A stretch of 64,000 bases of DNA. Source: Ureibacillus aquaedulcis. Its GTDB lineage: Bacteria > Bacillota > Bacilli > Bacillales_A > Planococcaceae. The notes under the pieces are model-generated. The model was not told the origin of the DNA. It was given only the letters and a program-made list of their open reading frames with translations, and made no database searches. The DNA lies in contig NZ_JAUHTQ010000007.1 of the NCBI RefSeq assembly GCF_030418165.1, positions 1-64,000 of the forward strand, written 5' to 3'. Numbering within the stretch: the first letter of the stretch is position 1; each line of letters begins with the position of its first letter. The translations under genes and the position numbers were made by a program. Positions 57,333 to 64,000 of this stretch are shown one piece after another.

Positions 57333-60300
57333 TTATTCTGCTGAAGTAAGTTCTTCCAGCTCTTCTGTTTCTTCGATCCGAATTTGGCGGTAACGCTGCA
57401 TACCAGTACCAGCTGGAACAAGTTTACCGATAATTACGTTCTCTTTCAGACCTAGAAGTTCATCACGCTTACCTTTAATTGCAGCATCCGTTAACACACG
57501 AGTTGTTTCTTGGAATGATGCAGCAGATAAGAATGATTCCGTTTCAAGGGAAGCTTTTGTAATACCCAGGATAACAGGGCGACATGTTGCCGGTGCTTTA
57601 CCGCTCAGGATTACATCTCTGTTCGCCTCGGAGAATTGGTGAATATCCAGTAATGAGCCAGGTAATAACTCTGTATCGCCCGCTTCGATTACACGAACTT
57701 TACGAAGCATTTGGCGTACCATTACTTCGATATGTTTATCTCCAATTTCTACCCCTTGCATACGGTATACTTTTTGTACTTCTTTTAGTAAGTATTCTTG
57801 TACAGTGGCAACGTCCTTAACTTTTAATAATTGTTTTGGATCGATTGAACCCTCTGTCAGAATTTGTCCAGGTTTGATGAAATCGTCTAGTTGTACTTTC
57901 AAGCGAGCATTATAAGGCGCTTGGTACTTACGAGTTTCGATTTCCCCTTGGATGGTAATTTCTTTTAAGCCTTCACGAATTTCTTCAATCTCAGATACCT
58001 TACCTGTAATTTCAGAGATTACCGCTTGCCCTTTAGGGTTACGTGATTCAAAAATCTCTTGGATACGTGGAAGACCTTGAGTGATATCGTTTCCGGCTAC
58101 CCCACCAGTATGGAATGTACGCATTGTTAACTGTGTACCAGGCTCACCGATGGATTGAGCAGCGATAATACCAACTGCTTCACCAACTTCAACCTCTTCC
58201 CCTGTTGCCAGGTTAATACCATAACATTTTTTACATACACCATGTTTTGTATTACATGTGAATGCAGAACGGATTGTCACTTCAGTGATACCCGCATCTT
58301 CAATAACGCGAGCAATATCTTGAGTGATCAATTCATCACGCTCTAGAATGACAGCATTAGTTTCCGGATGGTAAATGGTTTTCTTCGTATGACGACCGAT
58401 AATACGCTCATCTAATGTTTCAATCACTTCCGTACCTTCCATTAAGGCACCGATAGTTAAACCGCGGTCAGTTCCACAATCGTCTTCGCGTACGATAACA
58501 TCCTGTGCAACGTCAACTAAACGACGAGTCAAGTAACCTGAATCGGCAGTTTTTAATGCTGTATCGGCCAGACCTTTACGAGCACCGTGAGTAGAGATGA
58601 AGTATTCCAATACCGTTAAACCTTCACGGAATGAAGATTTGATTGGAAGTTCGATAATACGACCAGCCGGGTTGGCCATTAATCCACGCATACCTGCAAG
58701 CTGCGTAAAGTTGGATGCATTACCACGGGCACCAGAGTCACTCATCATGAAGATTGGGTTTGTATCTGGCAGAGAGTCCATCAGTTTAGATTGGATCTCA
58801 TCTTTAGCGGCAGACCAGCTTGAAATGACACGGTCATAGCGTTCTTCTTCCGTAATTAAACCACGGCGGAATTGAACCATTACTTTGTCAACTTTTTTCT
58901 GCGCTTCTTCTAGAATTTCATTTTTCTCCGGTAAAACCACGATATCAGAGATTGCAACTGTAATACCAGCTTTAGTTGAATATTTAAATCCTAGGTCTTT
59001 CATGCGGTCAAGCATTTTAGACGTTTCCGTAATATGGAATCGTTTAAATACTTCTGCGATGATATTTCCTAAGAACTTCTTACGGAATGGGCTAATTGTT
59101 TTAACAGAAGCAAAATGTTTTACTAACACTGCTCGACGCTCAGCCTCAACTTTTTCGCTTTCTGAAAGCTCATTGAATCCTTCAGTTGCTTGAAGTTGCT
59201 GTAATGTTTCTTCATCAATCGTTAAAGAGGTAAAGTATTGTTCTGGTGTTTTTTGCTCTAGGTTTACATCAGTTGGTTCATTAATATAAGGGAATGATTC
59301 AGGAAGAATTTCATTGAATATTACCTTACCAACAGTCGTTAACAGGAACTGATTATTTTGTTCTGCTGTAAATGTTGGGTTGTTTAATGAACTTGCTTTG
59401 ATTGCAATACGTGTGTGCAAATGCACATTACCTGTTTGGTAAGCAATAAGCACTTCATCTGAACCATAGAAAACAGAACCTTCACCGCGTGCTCCTTCAC
59501 GCTCAAGAGTTAAGTAATAGTTTCCTAATACCATATCCTGAGATGGAGTAACAACCGGTTTACCATCTTTAGGGTTTAAGATGTTTTGAGCAGCTAACAT
59601 AAGTAGGCGAGCTTCTGCTTGTGCTTCGGCTGATAATGGAACGTGTACCGCCATTTGGTCACCATCGAAGTCAGCGTTATAAGCTGTACATACTAATGGG
59701 TGCAGACGAATCGCACGGCCTTCTACTAATGTTGGCTCGAATGCTTGGATACCAAGTCTGTGAAGCGTCGGTGCACGGTTAAGCAACACTGGATGCTCAC
59801 GGATAACATCTTCTAAAACATCCCAAACTTCATTGTGCAAACGTTCAATTTTACGTTTTGCACTCTTGATGTTATGGGCAAGGCCACGCTCAACAAGCTC
59901 TTTCATTACGAAAGGCTTGAATAACTCGATCGCCATTTCTTTTGGAAGACCACATTGGTACATTTTTAAGTTTGGACCTACTACGATAACCGAACGACCT
60001 GAATAGTCTACACGTTTACCAAGTAAGTTTTGGCGGAAACGACCTTGTTTCCCTTTTAGCATATGTGAAAGGGATTTTAAAGGACGGTTACCAGGACCCG
60101 TAACAGGACGACCACGACGACCATTATCGATCAGTGCATCGACCGCTTCTTGCAGCATACGTTTTTCATTTTGTACGATGATGCTTGGCGCACCAAGGTC
60201 CAGAAGACGTTTTAAACGGTTGTTGCGGTTAATAACACGACGATATAAATCGTTTAAGTCAGAAGTTGCAAAACGACCGCCATCTAATTGCACCATAGGA

Positions 60301-61016
60301 CGAAGCTCAGGTGGAATTACTGGTAGTACATCTAAAATCATCCATTCTGGTCTGTTGCCGGAATTACGGAATGACTCGATTACTTCAAGGCGTTTGATCG
60401 CACGAGTACGACGTTGACCTTGAGCCGATTTCAATTCTTCTTTTAGAGTGTTCGTTTCACCTTCTAGATCAATTTGTTCCAGAAGTTTTTTAATTGCCTC
60501 TGCGCCCATTGCTGCTTCGAAAGTAGCACCGAATTTTTCTCGGTATGCACGATACTCTTTTTCTGATAAAAGTTGTTTTTTATCTAGACTTGTATCGCCA
60601 GCTTCGATTACAACATATGAAGCGAAGTAGATTACTTCTTCCAATGCACGAGGTGACATATCAAGAATAAGTCCCATACGGCTTGGAATACCTTTGAAAT
60701 ACCAGATATGTGAAACAGGTGCTGCAAGTTCAATATGTCCCATACGTTCACGACGAACTTTTGCACGAGTTACTTCAACACCACAGCGGTCACAAACTAC
60801 ACCTTTATAGCGAACTCGTTTGTATTTACCACAGTGACATTCCCAGTCTTTAGTAGGTCCGAAAATTCGTTCACAGAACAGACCATCTTTTTCTGGTTTT
60901 AACGTACGGTAGTTGATTGTTTCAGGTTTTTTTACTTCTCCATAAGACCAAGAACGAATCTTGTCTGGTGAAGCCAAACCAATTTTCATATATTCAAATT
61001 CATTAACGTCTATCAA
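57333..61016 (-). CDS. rpoC: RNA polymerase subunit beta'
   Basis: Beta' forms the catalytic core with beta. The 1227-aa protein has the N-terminal zinc ribbon (CHCGKYKR...CDRCGVEV), the catalytic NADFDGDQM, the trigger loop region and the second zinc site ([13 protein letters not shown]). It is about 28 residues longer than B. subtilis RpoC (1199 aa), mostly from a longer charged segment near [19 protein letters not shown]. The start codon is TTG at 61016, 8 nt behind GGGAGG. Confidence 0.98.
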   Translation of the reverse strand: MIDVNEFEYMKIGLASPDKIRSWSYGEVKKPETINYRTLKPEKDGLFCERIFGPTKDWECHCGKYKRVRYKGVVCDRCGVEVTRAKVRRERMGHIELAAPVSHIWYFKGIPSRMGLILDMSPRALEEVIYFASYVVIEAGDTSLDKKQLLSEKEYRAYREKFGATFEAAMGAEAIKKLLEQIDLEGETNTLKEELKSAQGQRRTRAIKRLEVIESFRNSGNRPEWMILDVLPVIPPELRPMVQLDGGRFATSDLNDLYRRVINRNNRLKRLLDLGAPSIIVQNEKRMLQEAVDALIDNGRRGRPVTGPGNRPLKSLSHMLKGKQGRFRQNLLGKRVDYSGRSVIVVGPNLKMYQCGLPKEMAIELFKPFVMKELVERGLAHNIKSAKRKIERLHNEVWDVLEDVIREHPVLLNRAPTLHRLGIQAFEPTLVEGRAIRLHPLVCTAYNADFDGDQMAVHVPLSAEAQAEARLLMLAAQNILNPKDGKPVVTPSQDMVLGNYYLTLEREGARGEGSVFYGSDEVLIAYQTGNVHLHTRIAIKASSLNNPTFTAEQNNQFLLTTVGKVIFNEILPESFPYINEPTDVNLEQKTPEQYFTSLTIDEETLQQLQATEGFNELSESEKVEAERRAVLVKHFASVKTISPFRKKFLGNIIAEVFKRFHITETSKMLDRMKDLGFKYSTKAGITVAISDIVVLPEKNEILEEAQKKVDKVMVQFRRGLITEEERYDRVISSWSAAKDEIQSKLMDSLPDTNPIFMMSDSGARGNASNFTQLAGMRGLMANPAGRIIELPIKSSFREGLTVLEYFISTHGARKGLADTALKTADSGYLTRRLVDVAQDVIVREDDCGTDRGLTIGALMEGTEVIETLDERIIGRHTKKTIYHPETNAVILERDELITQDIARVIEDAGITEVTIRSAFTCNTKHGVCKKCYGINLATGEEVEVGEAVGIIAAQSIGEPGTQLTMRTFHTGGVAGNDITQGLPRIQEIFESRNPKGQAVISEITGKVSEIEEIREGLKEITIQGEIETRKYQAPYNARLKVQLDDFIKPGQILTEGSIDPKQLLKVKDVATVQEYLLKEVQKVYRMQGVEIGDKHIEVMVRQMLRKVRVIEAGDTELLPGSLLDIHQFSEANRDVILSGKAPATCRPVILGITKASLETESFLSAASFQETTRVLTDAAIKGKRDELLGLKENVIIGKLVPAGTGMQRYRQIRIEETEELEELTSAE

Positions 61017-61090
61017 GGAGCCTACCTCCCTTTAGTATAAGTCCTCTAACGACTTTTCGAAGCTCAACAATTAATTCATTTATTTAAAGT

Positions 61091-61130
61091 TAAAAATCGG
61101 GCAGGCAGAATATTCTTCCTCCTGCCCGAT
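61091..61130 (-). terminator. terminator-like hairpin between rpoB and rpoC
   Basis: ATCGGGCAGG (61096-61105) and CCTGCCCGAT (61121-61130) form a perfect 10-bp stem, followed on the minus strand by TTTTTAACTTT. It sits within the 123-bp rpoB-rpoC gap, where transcription must normally continue. Confidence 0.6.
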
Positions 61131-61139
61131 GCATAAAGA

Positions 61140-64000
61140 CTATTCTACAGACTCTACAGCATCTTCTTTTTCACTAGCAGGTAAAATATTTAGTGCATCA
61201 GTTGGTTGAAGCTCATCTTCGTCGTCCAAGTCGCGCAGTTCAACTTCTTCGTCATTGATTGTTAACATTTTTACATCTAAGCCTAGTGATTGAAGCTCTT
61301 TGATTAATACTTTGAAAGACTCTGGAACGCCTGGTTCCGGAACGCTTTCACCTTTAACAATTGCTTCATAAGTTTTTACGCGTCCAACAACATCGTCTGA
61401 TTTGATTGTCAAGATTTCTTGAAGAGTATATGCAGCACCGTATGCTTCAAGTGCCCATACCTCCATCTCACCAAAACGTTGTCCACCAAACTGCGCTTTA
61501 CCACCTAGTGGTTGTTGTGTAACAAGTGAGTAAGGACCAGTTGAACGAGCGTGAAGTTTATCATCAACCATGTGGGCTAATTTAATCATATACATGATTC
61601 CAACAGATACACGGTTGTCTAATGGTTCACCTGAGCGACCATCATAAAGGATCGTTTTACCATCACGGTTCATACCTGCTTCTTCCATCGTTTCCCAAAC
61701 ATCTTGCTCATTGGCTCCATCAAATACTGGTGTAGCCATATGAAGACCTAAGTAACGAGCAGCCATACCTAAATGAAGCTCCAATACTTGTCCGATGTTC
61801 ATACGAGAAGGTACCCCAAGTGGGTTTAACATGATATCAACAGGTGTTCCATCTGGCATAAACGGCATATCCTCTTCAGGTAAGATACGAGAGATTACCC
61901 CTTTGTTACCGTGACGTCCGGCCATTTTGTCCCCAACGCGGATTTTACGTTTTTGAACAATATAAGCACGCACTAATTGGTTAACACCTGGTGGCAATTC
62001 ATCGCCATCTTCACGATTGAAGACTTTAACATCTAGTACAATACCGCCTGCTCCATGAGGTACGCGTAGAGATGTATCGCGAACTTCACGAGCTTTCTCA
62101 CCAAAGATAGCATGTAGTAAACGTTCTTCAGCCGTTAACTCAGTTACTCCCTTAGGTGTTACTTTACCTACCAAAATGTCGCCGTCTCGAACTTCCGCAC
62201 CAATACGGATAATTCCACGATCATCTAGGTTGCGAAGAGCGTCTTCACCTACGTTTGGAATATCGCGAGTGATTTCTTCCGGTCCTAGTTTTGTATCACG
62301 GGATTCTGATTCATATTCTTCAATATGAACTGAAGTATAAACGTCGTCTTTAACAAGACGTTCGTTCATGATGACAGCATCTTCATAGTTGAAACCTTCC
62401 CAAGTCATGAAGGCAACTAATACGTTACGGCCAAGTGCAAGTTCACCAAGTTCCATGGAAGGACCATCAGCTAAAATGTCTTTTGGTTTCACGCGATCGC
62501 CAACTTTAACAATCGGGCGTTGGTTAATTGAAGTACCGTGGTTTGAACGAGTGAATTTTTGAAGTTTGTATTTCGTTAATTCACCTTTAACTTCTTTACC
62601 ATCAATTTCTTCAATACGACGAACGTGGATCGAGCGAGCTTCAACATGTTCAACAATTCCGTGGAATTTATTGACAACAGCGGCTCCTGAGTCACGAGCA
62701 TCAACATGTTCCATACCAGTACCAACGAATGGAGCTTCCGGATTTAATAATGGAACTGCTTGACGTTGCATGTTCGCACCCATTAATGCACGGTTAGAGT
62801 CATCGTTTTCCAAGAATGGGATACAAGCTGTCGCAGCAGAAACTACTTGTTTAGGTGATACATCCATGTAGTCAACACGGTCTCTTTTGAAAACAGTGTT
62901 ATCCCCACGGAAACGCCCTAAAACTTCTTCATTTACAAATGAACCATCAGGATTTAATGGTGAGTTTGCTTGCCCAACGATATAGTTATCTTCTTCATCA
63001 GCAGTTAAGTAATCGATATGTTCCGTTACTTTACCTGTTTCAGGATCCACACGACGGTATGGAGTTTCAATGAAACCAAACTTATTCACTTTTGCGAATG
63101 AAGATAGCGAGTTGATTAACCCAATGTTTGGACCCTCCGGCGTCTCGATCGGACACATACGACCATAGTGGGAGTAGTGAACGTCACGTACTTCCATACC
63201 AGCACGCTCACGCGTTAAACCACCAGGCCCTAATGCAGAAAGACGACGTTTGTGCGTTAACTCTGCCAACGGGTTTGTTTGGTCCATGAATTGCGATAAT
63301 TGAGAGCTTCCGAAGAACTCTTTAATTGAAGCAATAACAGGACGAATATTGATTAATTGTTGAGGTACGATAGACGCTGTGTCGTTAATAGACATACGTT
63401 CACGTACAACACGCTCCATACGGGATAAACCGATACGGAATTGGTTTTGTAACAGCTCACCTACAGAGCGCAAGCGACGGTTACCTAAATGGTCGATATC
63501 ATCTGTATTTCCTACGCCATATAATAAGTTGAAGAAATAAGACATTGAAGCAATTACATCAGCAGGTGTAATATTCTTCACTTCTTCATCAATATAAGCG
63601 TTTGAAATAATATTGATTTCTTTTTGTGCTTCATCATTCGGCGCGAAGATTTTAATTGACTGGATTGTTACGTCTTCTTCTAATACACCACCAACTTGGG
63701 ACAGTGTACGGAAGCCGATTCCATTTTCTAAATAAGGAATGATGCGATCCAGATTACGGCGGTCTAATGTAGTACCCGCTTCAACTAAAATTTCTCCTGT
63801 TTCAGGATCCACAAGAGTTTCTGCAATCGTTTGGTTGAATAAACGATTTTTGATGTGAAGCTTTTTGTTCATTTTATAGCGTCCAACGTTTGCTAAATCA
63901 TAACGTTTAGCATCGAAGAAACGAGAATATAATAAGCTTTTTGCACTTTCAACCGTTGGTGGTTCACCAGGACGAAGACGCTCATAGATTTCTAAAAGCG
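61140..64000 (-). CDS. rpoB: RNA polymerase subunit beta (partial, 5' end outside window)
   Basis: The frame is open to the right edge and lacks roughly the first 235-240 residues. The internal ATG at 63872 is not the start: upstream codons continue the RpoB sequence ([17 protein letters not shown]). The rifampicin pocket region [29 protein letters not shown] is wild type. The C-terminal part is followed by an acidic tail ending [10 protein letters not shown]. Confidence 0.98.
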   Translation of the reverse strand, partial: LLEIYERLRPGEPPTVESAKSLLYSRFFDAKRYDLANVGRYKMNKKLHIKNRLFNQTIAETLVDPETGEILVEAGTTLDRRNLDRIIPYLENGIGFRTLSQVGGVLEEDVTIQSIKIFAPNDEAQKEINIISNAYIDEEVKNITPADVIASMSYFFNLLYGVGNTDDIDHLGNRRLRSVGELLQNQFRIGLSRMERVVRERMSINDTASIVPQQLINIRPVIASIKEFFGSSQLSQFMDQTNPLAELTHKRRLSALGPGGLTRERAGMEVRDVHYSHYGRMCPIETPEGPNIGLINSLSSFAKVNKFGFIETPYRRVDPETGKVTEHIDYLTADEEDNYIVGQANSPLNPDGSFVNEEVLGRFRGDNTVFKRDRVDYMDVSPKQVVSAATACIPFLENDDSNRALMGANMQRQAVPLLNPEAPFVGTGMEHVDARDSGAAVVNKFHGIVEHVEARSIHVRRIEEIDGKEVKGELTKYKLQKFTRSNHGTSINQRPIVKVGDRVKPKDILADGPSMELGELALGRNVLVAFMTWEGFNYEDAVIMNERLVKDDVYTSVHIEEYESESRDTKLGPEEITRDIPNVGEDALRNLDDRGIIRIGAEVRDGDILVGKVTPKGVTELTAEERLLHAIFGEKAREVRDTSLRVPHGAGGIVLDVKVFNREDGDELPPGVNQLVRAYIVQKRKIRVGDKMAGRHGNKGVISRILPEEDMPFMPDGTPVDIMLNPLGVPSRMNIGQVLELHLGMAARYLGLHMATPVFDGANEQDVWETMEEAGMNRDGKTILYDGRSGEPLDNRVSVGIMYMIKLAHMVDDKLHARSTGPYSLVTQQPLGGKAQFGGQRFGEMEVWALEAYGAAYTLQEILTIKSDDVVGRVKTYEAIVKGESVPEPGVPESFKVLIKELQSLGLDVKMLTINDEEVELRDLDDEDELQPTDALNILPASEKEDAVESVE

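Noticed and set aside
63872-63872. ATG 63872 as the rpoB start
   Set aside because: The upstream codons up to the window edge continue the conserved RpoB sequence, so the gene is cut by the window and does not start here.

Overview
The window comes from a low-GC, Gram-positive, endospore-forming Bacillales chromosome. The sequence type and gene order best fit Planococcaceae (Lysinibacillus / Solibacillus / Psychrobacillus-like), although species cannot be fixed from sequence reading alone. Evidence includes the rpoBC-str-S10-spc-alpha ribosomal order, Shine-Dalgarno sites of GGAGG type, frequent TTG/GTG starts, and spore genes (gerD, kbaA, cwlD, an alpha/beta SASP).

Layout. A 16S rRNA gene leaves the window at the left edge on the minus strand (1-95). 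Then follow pdaB-position, kbaA, gerD and salA genes as in the Bacillus order (0.3-3.9 kb). A glycerol-3-phosphate-type ABC importer with a glycerophosphodiester phosphodiesterase is inserted between salA and cwlD (3.9-9.3 kb). From 10.5 to 27.6 kb lies an accessory block: a heterodimeric ABC exporter behind a small basic protein and a triple GTATAC operator, a nitrilase plus acetyltransferase pair, a SASP, an intracellular subtilisin, a thiD operon behind two tandem TPP riboswitches with thi gene relics, secreted GH30 and GH3 glycosidases, a frameshifted TapA-like secreted protein, and an AraC regulator. The block ends in the 5' part of a group II intron that abuts the rpsI terminator.

From 28 kb to the right edge the window is the large leftward ribosomal/translation region: rpsI-rplM, truA-ecfT-ecfA2-ecfA1, rplQ-rpoA-rpsK-rpsM-rpmJ-infA, adk-secY, the spc and S10 genes, then tufA-fusA-rpsG-rpsL-rplGB and rpoC-rpoB (rpoB runs off the edge). 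Two interruptions stand out. A BceRS/BceAB-type peptide-antibiotic sensing and transport module sits between tufA and rpsJ. A decayed remnant of map (methionine aminopeptidase) lies between adk and infA, where an intact map is normally found.

The most informative non-coding features are the two riboswitch-terminator units (19.9-20.2 kb), the group II intron remnant at a terminator (27.66-27.98 kb), and a structured RNA-like element followed by a T-run between rplQ and ecfA1 (32.57-32.66 kb) that I cannot assign to a known class. No complete transposon, CRISPR array, prophage or tRNA gene was seen.
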